DNA from: Prevotella sp. CAG:1058
Lineage (GTDB): Bacteria; Bacteroidota; Bacteroidia; Bacteroidales; Bacteroidaceae
NCBI GenBank assembly: GCA_000433175.1
Contig: HF986681.1
Span: 1 to 28,082 of the forward strand
Direction of reading: 5' to 3'
Length of the DNA stretch: 28,082 nucleotides
The notes under the pieces are model-generated. The model was given only the letters and a program-made list of their open reading frames with translations, ran no database searches and was not told where the DNA came from. Shown here one piece after another: positions 14,304 to 23,288 of this stretch. The position numbers were made by a program, and so were the translations under genes. How positions within the stretch are numbered: position 1 is the first letter of the stretch; the number at the start of each line of letters is the position of its first letter.

Positions 14304-15836
14304 TTATTCGGGCATGATTGCCACTGATATCGGTGCGTAGTCGGAAGGTGAGAACCTGCGCATGTCTTTAGAAGCAGTTTCCGTGCCGCGGAAAGTTTCC
14401 GTTCCTCCGAAGTTGTACAATTGTCCGTTGACGCATTCGGTTGCGCCGTACCATTCGAATGTTCCCAGCATGCGCAACGGTTCAGCAGTACCCGAACCTG
14501 CGTCATACCTGATTACGGAAGTACCGTCAAAGGCGTAAATGTATCCGTTGGCAACACCGATGAAGTTGAATTGTTGGTTGAGAGAGTTATTGGCTGGGCA
14601 TGTCGTCGGTTCAAGCACGCCGCCGCTTATGGCGTATGCCTTGTTCGACTGGTTGTCGAGAATCCATGTGGTGCCGTTGCCGTCAGTTGTAGTGCTTGTG
14701 CTGTTGAATGTTTCACCGTGCCTGTTAGTGCCGTCAAGTGTGGCTGTCATGCTGCCGTCCGAGTTTTTGGCGAGTGTGTATGTGTCTACCGACTGGGCTG
14801 TTACGGCATAGAGCTTGTCGCCGTCGGTTGCAGCCGCGATTGCCTTGTCGCTGCGTGACGCTACTTTCTGCCATTTGCTGGTTGAGAGAATATATACGCC
14901 TTCAGCGCCGACCAATACTGGAACACCCTGCCAACTAGTGCCTGCTCCGCTTTCAGGTATGTCGGCATACGTCTTTTCCTCTCCCGTTGCGGTGTTGTAT
15001 GAGCGGAACTCGTAGCTTGGTGTAGTCTGCTCGTAGCCTAAGCTGGTATGGCTGATTATGCCTCCGCCGTAATAGATTACGTCGCCGACGGTGAAGTGTA
15101 TTGCGGCAGAACCTTCGTTGTTGAGGCTGCCGAGTTCTTTGAATACAACATTCTGCTTAATGCGCAACTTGTTGACCGACTCTTCGCCAGCTATCGAGAA
15201 TTTACCCTCGGCCAAACCATTCTCGTCGAATATTACATAAGGATTGGCTTTATATGTTTCGCCTTTCTTCACGTAAATGATCGGAGCCTTGGTCGGCGAC
15301 GATGCGTTTGGGTCGGTGAATGAGAATGCCGGGCTGGCCGTTGCCAGTTCTTGGAACGAACTTTCAGAATCTCGTCCGTTGTAAATGTTTACGAATATTC
15401 CTCCGTTTTCAAAATAAGCCTCGGTCAGCACTACTCCAGGTGCGTCCTCCTCTTCGTTGGCCGGCTGGTGTACAACTATCTGTGTGGAGTCGGCGGATGT
15501 CCTTGACGCAGGCGCGTTACTGAAGTTGATGTAGCCGGTACGCGCGCGTCCGGTGAGGTTGCGTGCGGCAATTACCTTTACGCTTTCCCCGCCCTTGCCG
15601 CCCATCTGCGATAGTTGCAGCCAGTTTGCAGACGAGGTCGCTTCCCATGGCTCGGCTATTGGTATCGTTACGTCTTGCTGTTCGCCGTCAGACGCCAGTT
15701 CGAATATACCGGTTTCCTGTGGCGGAGGCGTAGGGTCTGTTCCTGGTTCGGTGGTTTCGTCGTCGCTGCACGCTGTCAGCAATGGGACGGCGCATAGTGC
15801 GATAATGGCAAATTGCAGTCTTTTTAGATTTTTCAT
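14304..15836 (-). CDS. Surface lipoprotein with BACON-like and beta-propeller-like domains (510 aa)
   Basis: The signal peptide ends in the lipobox LTAC (cysteine 23), followed by SDDET, an acidic signal of the kind that sends lipoproteins to the cell surface in Bacteroidetes. A proline-rich linker leads to a BACON-like domain (about 43-125: IPIAEPWEATSSANWLQLSQ, then RTGYINFSN and IVVHQP). The rest (about 145-510) is repeating beta structure with motifs such as VPVLVGAEGVYILS, DGDKLYAVTAQ, NGTTWILDNQS and ANGYIYAFDG, which looks like a Kelch or similar beta-propeller. Binding of a glycan or protein on the cell surface is a reasonable guess; no substrate can be named. Only a weak -7-like TTAATTTG is seen upstream (complement of 15875-15882). 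Confidence 0.8.
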   Translation of the reverse strand: MKNLKRLQFAIIALCAVPLLTACSDDETTEPGTDPTPPPQETGIFELASDGEQQDVTIPIAEPWEATSSANWLQLSQMGGKGGESVKVIAARNLTGRARTGYINFSNAPASRTSADSTQIVVHQPANEEEDAPGVVLTEAYFENGGIFVNIYNGRDSESSFQELATASPAFSFTDPNASSPTKAPIIYVKKGETYKANPYVIFDENGLAEGKFSIAGEESVNKLRIKQNVVFKELGSLNNEGSAAIHFTVGDVIYYGGGIISHTSLGYEQTTPSYEFRSYNTATGEEKTYADIPESGAGTSWQGVPVLVGAEGVYILSTSKWQKVASRSDKAIAAATDGDKLYAVTAQSVDTYTLAKNSDGSMTATLDGTNRHGETFNSTSTTTDGNGTTWILDNQSNKAYAISGGVLEPTTCPANNSLNQQFNFIGVANGYIYAFDGTSVIRYDAGSGTAEPLRMLGTFEWYGATECVNGQLYNFGGTETFRGTETASKDMRRFSPSDYAPISVAIMPE

Positions 15837-16132
15837 AATATCTGTTTTTAATTATGGTTTGTATTTTTGTTTTGCAAATTAAATATCTTTGCCGACAACA
15901 AGTATAACTGTTTTCCGTGATTTTCCTTTCCCGATAAGTAATCGTCTTAAAGCGTAAGGCTACCCAAGGCACTTGCTTTCCCGATTTTGCACTGCGTTAA
16001 AAACAGGCATGATGCGGTGCAATGTTTTGTATTTGTTTGTTCTGTGGGCTGTTATGTGAGTTTTTAAGATGTTTTTAACTTAACTGAACTAAAATCAGAA
16101 CCTTTGTGGCATATAAAATGAAATAAAAATGT

Positions 16133-16140
16133 TACTTTTG
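16133..16140 (+). promoter_or_regulatory. Putative -7 element of pepT
   Basis: TACTTTTG matches TAnnTTTG. No -33 TTG stands at 19-21 bases (the nearest TTTG is at 16103-16106, 26 bases away), so the promoter may depend on an activator. The start would be near 16147, giving a leader of about 134 bases. The rest of the 15837-16280 gap has no coding signal; TATCTTTG on the plus strand (15884-15891) is a second, distal possibility. Confidence 0.55.
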
Positions 16141-16147
16141 CAAAAAG

Positions 16148-16180
16148 AGTGGGGAATAGGTATCTCCACTGTCTTTTTTT
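16148..16180 (+). terminator. Terminator-like hairpin at the 5' end of the pepT leader
   Basis: AGTGGGGA (16148-16155) pairs with TCTCCACT (16163-16170), including one G-U pair, around a 7-base loop, followed by GTC and seven Ts. It has the form of an intrinsic terminator but lies right at the predicted transcription start, 100 bases before the pepT ATG. It may be an attenuator, make a very short RNA, or protect the 5' end of the message. Confidence 0.6.
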
Positions 16181-16280
16181 GACTTCATGTTGCCGCTTTG
16201 GCGGGTGATGTCGATAAGTTTTGTTCCTTGACGGACAAGGCGAAGGATTGAATTAAAAAATACAATAACCACTAAGCACT

Positions 16281-17504
16281 ATGGACATAATCGAAAGATT
16301 TTTAAAGTACGTTAGCTTCGACACGCAGTCGGCTGAAGACAGCGACACCGTGCCGAGTACATCAAAACAACTTGTTTTTGCCAAATACCTGCGCGACGAA
16401 CTGAAGGAAGAGGGGTTTGACGACGTGGAAATGGACGATAACGGCTACGTTTACGCGACGCTGAAGTCCAACATGAAGAAAGACGTGCCCACAATAGGCT
16501 TCATCAGCCACTACGATACGTCACCCGATTGCAGCGGCAAAGACGTTAAACCGAGGCTGATACGCAATTACGACGGCAATGATATAGAACTTTCGCCGGG
16601 TATAATATCATCGACAAAGAAGTTTCCCGAGCTGCTCGCACACAAGGGCGAGGATATAATTGTAACTGACGGGCACACTCTGCTCGGAGCCGACGACAAG
16701 GCCGGCATTGCCGAGATTGTACAGGCAATGTGCTGGCTGCGCGACCATGACGAAGTGAAGCACGGCGACATACGCATGGGCTTCAACCCGGACGAGGAGA
16801 TAGGCATGGGCGCACACCATTTCGATGTAGAGAAGTTCGGATGCGAGTGGGCTTACACCATGGACGGAGGAGACTTGGGTGACCTTGAGTTCGAGAACTT
16901 CAATGCGGCTTCAGCAAAGGTTACTATCAAGGGCGTCAGCGTACACCCGGGATATGCCAAGGGCAAGATGGTCAACGCCAACAGGCTGGCTGCCGAGTTC
17001 GCCATGATGCTTCCCGTCGACGAGACCCCCGAGACAACCGAGGGCTACGAGGGCTTCTACCATTTGCTCGGCGTTGAGTCAAACATCGAGAACGCCAAAC
17101 TGTCATACATAATCCGCGACCACGACCGCGAGCGCTTCGAGAGTCGTAAGGACTTCATCGTGGAATGCGTGAAGAAGATGAACGAGAAGTATGGTGAAGG
17201 CACTGTGGAGGCTGACGTCAAGGACCAGTATTACAACATGAAGGAGAAGATAGACCCCAACATGCATGTCATCGACATCGTGCTTAAGGCCATGCAGGAT
17301 TGCGGCGTACCGCCTAAAGTCGAGCCTATCCGTGGCGGTACCGACGGTGCCCAGCTTTCGTTCAAGGGACTGCCGTGTCCCAACATCTTCGCCGGCGGAG
17401 TTAACTTCCACGGACCATACGAGTTCGTATCCGTCCAGGTAATGGAGAAGGCTGTGCAGGTAATTATAAACATCTGCAAGATAACCGCCGGATACAACGA
17501 CTGA
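16281..17504 (+). CDS. pepT: Peptidase T, tripeptide aminopeptidase (407 aa)
   Basis: PepT removes the N-terminal residue from tripeptides in the cytoplasm using two zinc ions. All family landmarks are present: HYDTSPD (H77, D79), [10 protein letters not shown] (D138), [13 protein letters not shown] (E172, E173), MDGG (D195) and, near the C-terminus, [19 protein letters not shown] and NFHGPYE. The length is almost identical to E. coli PepT. The dimerisation domain lies between about 205 and 320 ([10 protein letters not shown] onward). The ATG has no strong ribosome-binding sequence. It is followed by a strong terminator, so it is probably a single-gene transcript with a structured leader. Confidence 0.97.
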   Translation: MDIIERFLKYVSFDTQSAEDSDTVPSTSKQLVFAKYLRDELKEEGFDDVEMDDNGYVYATLKSNMKKDVPTIGFISHYDTSPDCSGKDVKPRLIRNYDGNDIELSPGIISSTKKFPELLAHKGEDIIVTDGHTLLGADDKAGIAEIVQAMCWLRDHDEVKHGDIRMGFNPDEEIGMGAHHFDVEKFGCEWAYTMDGGDLGDLEFENFNAASAKVTIKGVSVHPGYAKGKMVNANRLAAEFAMMLPVDETPETTEGYEGFYHLLGVESNIENAKLSYIIRDHDRERFESRKDFIVECVKKMNEKYGEGTVEADVKDQYYNMKEKIDPNMHVIDIVLKAMQDCGVPPKVEPIRGGTDGAQLSFKGLPCPNIFAGGVNFHGPYEFVSVQVMEKAVQVIINICKITAGYND

Positions 17505-17535
17505 CGCAAGTCGTGATTGAACACTGCAATATTGA

Positions 17536-17599
17536 ATTATGATTGCTTTTGCAGGTCCTGTTTCTTATGCTTCATCTGCAAAGGCAATCATAATTTTTT
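17536..17599 (+). terminator. Terminator of pepT
   Basis: ATTATGATTGCTTTTGCAG (17536-17554) pairs with CTGCAAAGGCAATCATAAT (17576-17594) over 19 positions with a single G-U pair and a 21-base loop, followed by six Ts. It is a strong intrinsic terminator 32 bases after the stop codon. Confidence 0.9.
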
Positions 17600-17688
17600 G
17601 AGTCTCTTCTGTAGTTAAGGGTTGCTCGTTAATTCGAGGTAATCATAGTTTTTAGTTTCTCAACACTCAAAATCCAAATTGGAGTAAG

Positions 17689-19938
17689 ATGTCCGAACTC
17701 CCTCTTCTCGTAAAAGACCTTGCGCTTATCCTGATAGTAGCAGGCCTGGTTACCATTCTTTTCAAGAAGCTCAAGCAGCCCCTTGTCCTGGGCTATGTCG
17801 TGGCCGGCTTCCTTGTTAGTCCGCACATGCCTTATACCATGTCGGTAATCGACAGAGGCAATATAAGCACGTGGGGCGACATCGGCGTTATGTTCCTGTT
17901 GTTCTCGCTCGGCCTTGACTTCTCGTTCAAGAAAATCATTAAGATGGGTGCGTCGCCAATAATATCCACCTGCTCGATAGTATTCTGCATGATGATGCTC
18001 GGCGTGGTGGTTGGTCACGCCTTCGGCTGGAGCCGCATGGATTGCATCTTCCTCGGCGGAATGCTTGCAATGAGCTCAACCACTATTATTTACAAGGCGT
18101 TCGACGACTTGGGCCTGCGTCAGCAGCGTTTCGCCGGACTTGTGATGAGCGTGCTCATACTTGAGGACATTCTTGCCATCGTAATGATGGTAATGCTTTC
18201 AACCATAGCCAACGGCAGCAGTCCTGACGGCGGGCAGATGCTGGGAAGCGTGTTGAAGATAGTGTTTTTCCTTGTATTGTGGTTTGTTGTCGGCATTTAC
18301 CTTATACCTTTGTTGCTCAGGTCGGTGCGCAAGCTGATTAATAACGAGACGCTTCTGATATTGTCGCTCGGCCTGTGCTGCGCCATGGCCGTGTTGTCCA
18401 CGCAGGTGGGTTTCAGCAGCGCGTTTGGGGCGTTTGTCATGGGTTCAATTCTCGCCGAGACAATTGAGGCGGAGAGGATAACCAAGCTCGTCGAGCCGGT
18501 GAAAAACCTTTTCGGCGCCGTGTTCTTCGTGTCGGTGGGCATGCTCGTAGACCCCAATGTGCTGGTTGAATACGCCCTGCCAATCCTCATGCTCGTACTT
18601 ACAATAATATTGGGGCAGGCCGTGTTCGGCACCCTCAGTTTCCTCATCAGCGGACAATCGTTGAAGTCGGCCATGCAGTGCGGCTTCTCAATGGCGCAGA
18701 TTGGCGAGTTCTCGTTCATCATAGCCTCGCTCGGCCTCTCGCTGGGCGTCATAGGCAGCTTTGTCTATCCCGTTGTGGTTGCTGTTTCCGTAATAACGAC
18801 GTTCCTAACACTTTATATGATAAGGGCTGCTACGCCCTGTTACAGCATGCTTGAGCGCCATTTGCCCGGTAAATGGATTGTTGCGCTCAACAATATTACG
18901 CTAAGCTGGCGTCCTGCCAATCCTGAACGCAAGTGGAAGAGCCTGTTGGTGCAGATGCTACGTAACACCATTGTTTATTCAATCCTGTCTGGTGCGGCCA
19001 TAGCCTTGATGTTAACCTTCTTCCTGCCGTTCATACGCCAGCTGCTCCCGCACTGGTGGGCTAATGCCGTATGCGGGTTGGTTACGTTGTCGATAATAGC
19101 GCCTTTCCTGCGTGCCATTGTCATGAAGAAGAACCACAGCGAGGAATTCAAGGCTCTTTGGAACGAAAGCCATTACAACCGCCTGCCGCTAATATTCACC
19201 ATACTTGTAAGAGTGGTTATCGCGTCGGCTTTCATCTTCTATATATGCAACTACCTTACGCGCTTCACCAACGCGCTGATGATAAGCATAGCCCTTGCCG
19301 TGGTGGCGCTTATGATTGTGTCGCGCTCGCTGAAAAAGCGCAGTATCAGGATGGAGCGCATGTTCATGCAAAACCTGCGCTCGCGCGAGATTGCAGCAGA
19401 GGTGATGGGGCGGAAGCGTCCGTTGTACGAGGGCAAACTGCTCGACCGTGACATCCACATCTCCGAACTCGACATACCTGAGGACTCGCTTTGGGCGGGC
19501 AAGACCTTGCGCGAGCTTAAGTTGGGCAGCAAGTACGGCGTGCTTGTAAGCAGCATCCTGCGTGGCATACAGCGCATCAACATACCCAACGGCGACACTG
19601 TAATATTTCCATGCGACAGGATACAGGTTATCGGCAGCGACGAACAGCTGACGTCGCTGAATGCCGCCTTGGCCAAAGAGATGCGGCAGAACGACCACGA
19701 CATTGAGAAACGCGAGATGAAGTTGCGCCAGATGGTGATAAGCGCAGACGGCGTGTTTGCCGGCAAGACGATGGAGGAGAGCGGCATCAGGGACAAGTAT
19801 AACTGCATGGTCGTCGGGCTTGAGGAAGGCAAGGAGAATCTGTCTATCGTCAATCCGCGAAGAAAGATCAAGGCTGGCGACATTCTGTGGATTGTCGGCG
19901 AAGAAGACGACATCGCAAGGTTTAATAATGACAATTAG
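17689..19938 (+). CDS. CPA2-type cation/proton antiporter, KefB-like (749 aa)
   Basis: Residues ~5-385 are a Na+/H+ exchanger domain with about twelve hydrophobic segments. Typical CPA2 elements are GDIGVMFLLFSLGLDFSFKK near residue 62, GGMLAMSSTTIIYKAF, LILEDILAI and FGAVFFVSVGMLVDP. A second hydrophobic region of about four to five segments follows (about 420-560). The C-terminus has two TrkA-C (RCK_C) domains, about 595-670 and 675-749, each with the GDT..F..D or GDILW..GEEDD strand pattern. The NAD-binding TrkA-N domain of true KefB/KefC is absent, so gating must differ from the glutathione-regulated potassium channels. It exchanges Na+ or K+ for protons across the inner membrane. The start at 17689 follows GGAG by 5 bases. 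No full-match promoter is seen in the 89 bases after the pepT terminator. Confidence 0.9.
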   Translation: MSELPLLVKDLALILIVAGLVTILFKKLKQPLVLGYVVAGFLVSPHMPYTMSVIDRGNISTWGDIGVMFLLFSLGLDFSFKKIIKMGASPIISTCSIVFCMMMLGVVVGHAFGWSRMDCIFLGGMLAMSSTTIIYKAFDDLGLRQQRFAGLVMSVLILEDILAIVMMVMLSTIANGSSPDGGQMLGSVLKIVFFLVLWFVVGIYLIPLLLRSVRKLINNETLLILSLGLCCAMAVLSTQVGFSSAFGAFVMGSILAETIEAERITKLVEPVKNLFGAVFFVSVGMLVDPNVLVEYALPILMLVLTIILGQAVFGTLSFLISGQSLKSAMQCGFSMAQIGEFSFIIASLGLSLGVIGSFVYPVVVAVSVITTFLTLYMIRAATPCYSMLERHLPGKWIVALNNITLSWRPANPERKWKSLLVQMLRNTIVYSILSGAAIALMLTFFLPFIRQLLPHWWANAVCGLVTLSIIAPFLRAIVMKKNHSEEFKALWNESHYNRLPLIFTILVRVVIASAFIFYICNYLTRFTNALMISIALAVVALMIVSRSLKKRSIRMERMFMQNLRSREIAAEVMGRKRPLYEGKLLDRDIHISELDIPEDSLWAGKTLRELKLGSKYGVLVSSILRGIQRINIPNGDTVIFPCDRIQVIGSDEQLTSLNAALAKEMRQNDHDIEKREMKLRQMVISADGVFAGKTMEESGIRDKYNCMVVGLEEGKENLSIVNPRRKIKAGDILWIVGEEDDIARFNNDN

Positions 19939-20035
19939 CAGCCGGGCCGGAGCTGCGGTTTCGCGGTTGGGAAAATAGTTCCGTACTGACGGAACAACGG
20001 CCAGTGGTTTCCCGGGCGTTAACCGCTGATATTGT

Positions 20036-20123
20036 AAAAGGTTGCCTTTCGTAATGCGAAAGGCAACCTTTTGCGTTGTGATAGATATCCTTTTACGGCG
20101 TAAAATGCCGTCGATTGGAAACC
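20036..20123. repeat. 22-bp periodic repeat array C (4 units)
   Basis: Units start at 20036, 20058, 20080 and 20102, exactly 22 bp apart, with cores AAAAGGTTGCCTTT, GAAAGGCAACCTTTT, GATAGATATCCTTTT and the decayed AAAATGCCGTCGATT. Units 1 and 2 are complementary over 16 bases (AAAAGGTTGCCTTTCG against CGAAAGGCAACCTTTT) around a 5-base loop. The array lies between the convergent ends of the antiporter and LptD-like genes, so the hairpin could end both transcripts. Confidence 0.85.
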
Positions 20124-20167
20124 GTTTTTAAAGTGTCGCGTATGTGGTTGGTAATTAGGCACTTGCC

Positions 20168-23029
20168 TTAATACCACTGTACGGCGTTGCTGAAGCCGCT
20201 GCGCTTGTCGTACTTGAGCGCGTCGGTAAGGGTCGCGGCGTTGCAGCGGAACGAGAAGTTGTATGACGTATATGGTGCAAGCACTACCGAGCAGCTCATG
20301 TTGAAGCAGTGCAAGTCGCGCTGGAGCGATGCCGTGGTCATTGACATTTCCTTGTTCTCGAAGTCATAGCCTGACGAGAAGCTGATGTTCCAGCCGTCGC
20401 TTATCCTTATGTTGCCGCTGAAGTTAAGCGTCTGGGTGAACTTGTACGGGTAGCGCATGGTCTTCTTGTTGAACTTACCGCCGGTATTCTCGCGCATTGA
20501 TATTCCGTAACCGAAGGTGAGCGACCACGGCATGGAGAACTTCATGTAGCCGTCCTCGTCAGTCTCGGCCTTTCCTGCGCTCTCCTTCTCGGCGCCGTGC
20601 TGTCCGCGGACGAGGTCGTCGTCAACGTTCGACTCGATGTCCGTGTTGTCCGTATCTTCGTTTTCCTCGTCTTTTTCCTTGTCTTCGTCGTCGCCTCCGC
20701 CGAACCATTTCTTTATCTTTTCAGGCGTCAGGGTGAACGATATGTTCTGCGACATGCCTTGGAAGCGGCCGAACCTGCCCTTGCTGTACTCCGTATGCGT
20801 GCCCACGTAGGGGTTGCCGTTCTCGTCGAGTTCGTATGCGTATGTGGCGAACACGGCGTTGAGGTTGAATGTATAGTTCTTCCACCATTTCAGTCGGATT
20901 CTCATTGTAAGGTCGCTCCACGGACGTTCCTTGTCGGCCATGTTGTAACCCATGTTCAGTCCGAACTCGTCGATGAGGCTTATCTTCTTGAATCCAGTCG
21001 AGTCTTTGTCCGACTTTATCTTCATTTCCAGGTTGTTGCCCAGGTCGAAGGTTATGCTTCCTGTCTTTCCGCGCGACGGTATGCCGTACAGGCTGTTCTG
21101 GAAGGGAGAATATTCAACCAGCTCCACGCTGCCGTCGGGGTTGGTCTTCTGGTACGTCTCATAATAGCGCGAGCCGTTGTCGGGGGCGTAGCTGAACGAG
21201 ACTTGCGGCGATAGCACGTGGCGTATTGCCTGTATCTTGTCGCCGAAAATCTTGCGCGACGGCACCCAGAATCCGTAAAGCTTGGTCGATGCGCTTACGC
21301 TCATGCGCCAGTCGTATACGTTGTAGAATCCGTATGTGGTGTCCCTGACAGCCTCCTGGTTCTCTTCGTCCCACGACTGTGTCTCCTTGTTTGTGTACAT
21401 GCGGTCGGTGAAGTTGAACGACGGGTTGATGTTGATGTACTTGAACAGGGTGAAGTTGGCCTGGATTGGTATCTCGTGGCGGAACGCGTTGCGCCAGTCC
21501 TTTATCAGGTTTGACTTGAACAGCTTGCTCTCTTTCGTGTCGATGGAGTTCTGCAACTGTCCTGTATAGCTTACGGATATCTTTTCGTACCAGCGCTCCT
21601 TGCCTGCCATGTGCTTGCGCTTGAAGGGGTAGAAGCGGCTCACGGCAATGTTAAGGTCGGGCAGCGAGAGGCTTACCGTTGAGTCAATCATGTTCTGGCT
21701 GAGGTTGGCTGTTCCGCTCAGGGTCAGTCCTATGCTCGAGAACGACGAACTCCAGCTTACGCTTGACGTTCGCAGGCTTTGCGTGTAGCTCTGCGGGTTG
21801 TACATGCTGCTGAGGTTGTTGCGCTCGTAAGAGGTCGATGCGAAGTTCACGCTTGCCGACAGGCTTGTGTAGGGGTTGGCCTTGGCGTCCTGCCTGTGGC
21901 TCCACTGTAACTTGAAACTTGTCTGCTCGGCATAGTCGGGCATGCCCTTGTCGCCGTTCTTCGTGTTCTGGTAACTGAAGAAAAAGCTGCCGCTGTATTT
22001 GTATCGTTTGCGGTAATTGCTTGCCGCAGACAGTCCCCACGAGCCTTTGGTGTAAATCTCGCCGAGCAGTTTCAGATCCCACTTGTCGTTTATTGCAAAG
22101 TAGTAACCTCCGTCGCGCAGGTAGAATCCGCGTGAACTCTCGTCGCCGTAGCTCGGCATGATGAATCCGCTTGAATAGCTCTTGGTGAACGGGAAGAATC
22201 CGTATGGTATGGCCAAAGGCAGCGGCACGTCGGCAACTACAAGATATGCAGGACCGAAGACTACGTCCTTGCCTGGCCTGACCTTGGCGCGCGACAAGGC
22301 GATGTAGAAGTCTGGATGCTCCTGGTCGCACGTGGTGTAGCGCCCGTGTTGCAGGTACAACACTCCGCTCGAGTCGCGTTTTGACTTCTCGCTCGTAAGG
22401 AAACCGTCTTCCTGAGCCGTGTACACGCTGTTGATGAAGCCTTTTTTCGTCTTGAAGTTGAACGAGATAGTATCGCTCTCGTATGTATCCTTTCCCATTA
22501 CAAACACGGGTTTGCCTATCAGTTTGCCCGTAGTGTCGGCTTTACCGGTAGCATGTACGAGGTTGCTGTCAAGGCTCATCTGTACACGGTCGCTCTTAAG
22601 GTCCATGTTCTGGTACTTTACGTTTGAGTTTCCGTACAGGAACGCCCGCTTGGCTGTTGCGTCATAGACGAGCGAGTCGTCAGAAGAGAAAGTCACGGGA
22701 GCGTCGATACTGTTCGACTTTTTCCTGTTGATGCTGTCCAGCCTTACGGAGTCGTCGATGTGCTTGTTGTGTTTGTATATGGCGAGTTCGAGCGAATCCA
22801 TCTTTGTTGTGTCAGGTTCGTTCGATGTGTTGGTCTGCTTTGCCGAGTCTCCAGCCAGGGTGTCGCCGCCTGCAACGGTGTCGCTTAATAATAATAAGGT
22901 GTCAGCAAGGGCGGCAGAGTCGGTCAGGACGCCCTTGTTACCGCTGCTTTTGAAAAATGGCATACCTGGTTCTGCCATCACAAAAATGAAAGCAGAAAGC
23001 AGAATGAATATGACAGTTTTTTTTCTCAT
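20168..23029 (-). CDS. lptD: LptD-like outer-membrane LPS assembly protein (953 aa)
   Basis: A signal peptide (MRKKTVIFILLSAFIFVMA) is followed by a Ser/Asp/Thr-rich linker, an OstA/LptA-like beta domain (about 105-210: FSSDDSLVYDA, NVKYQNMDLKSDRVQMSLDS, FKTKKGFINSVYT), the joint around RYTTCDQEHPDFYIALSRAK, and a large beta-barrel with many alternating aromatic strands. This is the layout of LptD, which places lipopolysaccharide in the outer leaflet. A long acidic stretch (about 775-830, D/E/N repeats) interrupts the barrel. The start is set at 23029, not the ATG 12 codons upstream, because a -7 element (complement of 23044-23051) lies between the two. The ending NAVQWY, with a terminal aromatic residue, fits a barrel recognised by BamA. 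Confidence 0.87.
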   Translation of the reverse strand: MRKKTVIFILLSAFIFVMAEPGMPFFKSSGNKGVLTDSAALADTLLLLSDTVAGGDTLAGDSAKQTNTSNEPDTTKMDSLELAIYKHNKHIDDSVRLDSINRKKSNSIDAPVTFSSDDSLVYDATAKRAFLYGNSNVKYQNMDLKSDRVQMSLDSNLVHATGKADTTGKLIGKPVFVMGKDTYESDTISFNFKTKKGFINSVYTAQEDGFLTSEKSKRDSSGVLYLQHGRYTTCDQEHPDFYIALSRAKVRPGKDVVFGPAYLVVADVPLPLAIPYGFFPFTKSYSSGFIMPSYGDESSRGFYLRDGGYYFAINDKWDLKLLGEIYTKGSWGLSAASNYRKRYKYSGSFFFSYQNTKNGDKGMPDYAEQTSFKLQWSHRQDAKANPYTSLSASVNFASTSYERNNLSSMYNPQSYTQSLRTSSVSWSSSFSSIGLTLSGTANLSQNMIDSTVSLSLPDLNIAVSRFYPFKRKHMAGKERWYEKISVSYTGQLQNSIDTKESKLFKSNLIKDWRNAFRHEIPIQANFTLFKYININPSFNFTDRMYTNKETQSWDEENQEAVRDTTYGFYNVYDWRMSVSASTKLYGFWVPSRKIFGDKIQAIRHVLSPQVSFSYAPDNGSRYYETYQKTNPDGSVELVEYSPFQNSLYGIPSRGKTGSITFDLGNNLEMKIKSDKDSTGFKKISLIDEFGLNMGYNMADKERPWSDLTMRIRLKWWKNYTFNLNAVFATYAYELDENGNPYVGTHTEYSKGRFGRFQGMSQNISFTLTPEKIKKWFGGGDDEDKEKDEENEDTDNTDIESNVDDDLVRGQHGAEKESAGKAETDEDGYMKFSMPWSLTFGYGISMRENTGGKFNKKTMRYPYKFTQTLNFSGNIRISDGWNISFSSGYDFENKEMSMTTASLQRDLHCFNMSCSVVLAPYTSYNFSFRCNAATLTDALKYDKRSGFSNAVQWY

Positions 23030-23043
23030 TGCAATGTAGGGTG

Positions 23044-23051
23044 CAAATTTA
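23044..23051 (-). promoter_or_regulatory. -7 element of the lptD-like gene
   Basis: The complement of 23044-23051 is TAAATTTG, a full TAnnTTTG match. Transcription would start near 23037, leaving an 8-base or slightly longer leader before the ATG at 23029. No good -33 is seen at the usual distance. Confidence 0.55.
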
Positions 23052-23182
23052 CGGAAATAAAACATAATTGTACACCAATTTCTTCTTTTTTCTTTATAAT
23101 TTAACGTTTTGCTTTAAGCTGGCATGTTTGCAGATTATTAACGTGGTTTTAACTTACTGTCAGCCAAATGTGCGCATATAGT

Positions 23183-23213
23183 TTTGCCTTGTTGGAAAAT
23201 TGCGTTATCTTTG
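23183..23213 (+). promoter_or_regulatory. Promoter of the DUF362 gene
   Basis: TTTG (23183-23186), a 19-base spacer and TATCTTTG (23206-23213) make an ideal Bacteroidetes promoter. The start is near 23220, with a leader of about 69 bases before the ATG at 23289. Confidence 0.85.
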
Positions 23214-23288
23214 CACGTAGGTTTATACGCGTTTGGTTAAGATTTGCGTATGGATTGTTTAAAAATAAACGGACAAGGAGGCAAAATA

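Noticed and set aside
23030..23065. A twelve-codon extension of the lptD-like gene
   Set aside because: A full -7 promoter element lies within it and the signal peptide begins at the downstream ATG.
23244..23288. A fifteen-codon extension of the DUF362 gene to a TTG
   Set aside because: AAGGAGG at 23275-23281 points to the ATG at 23289, and the extension contains that site.
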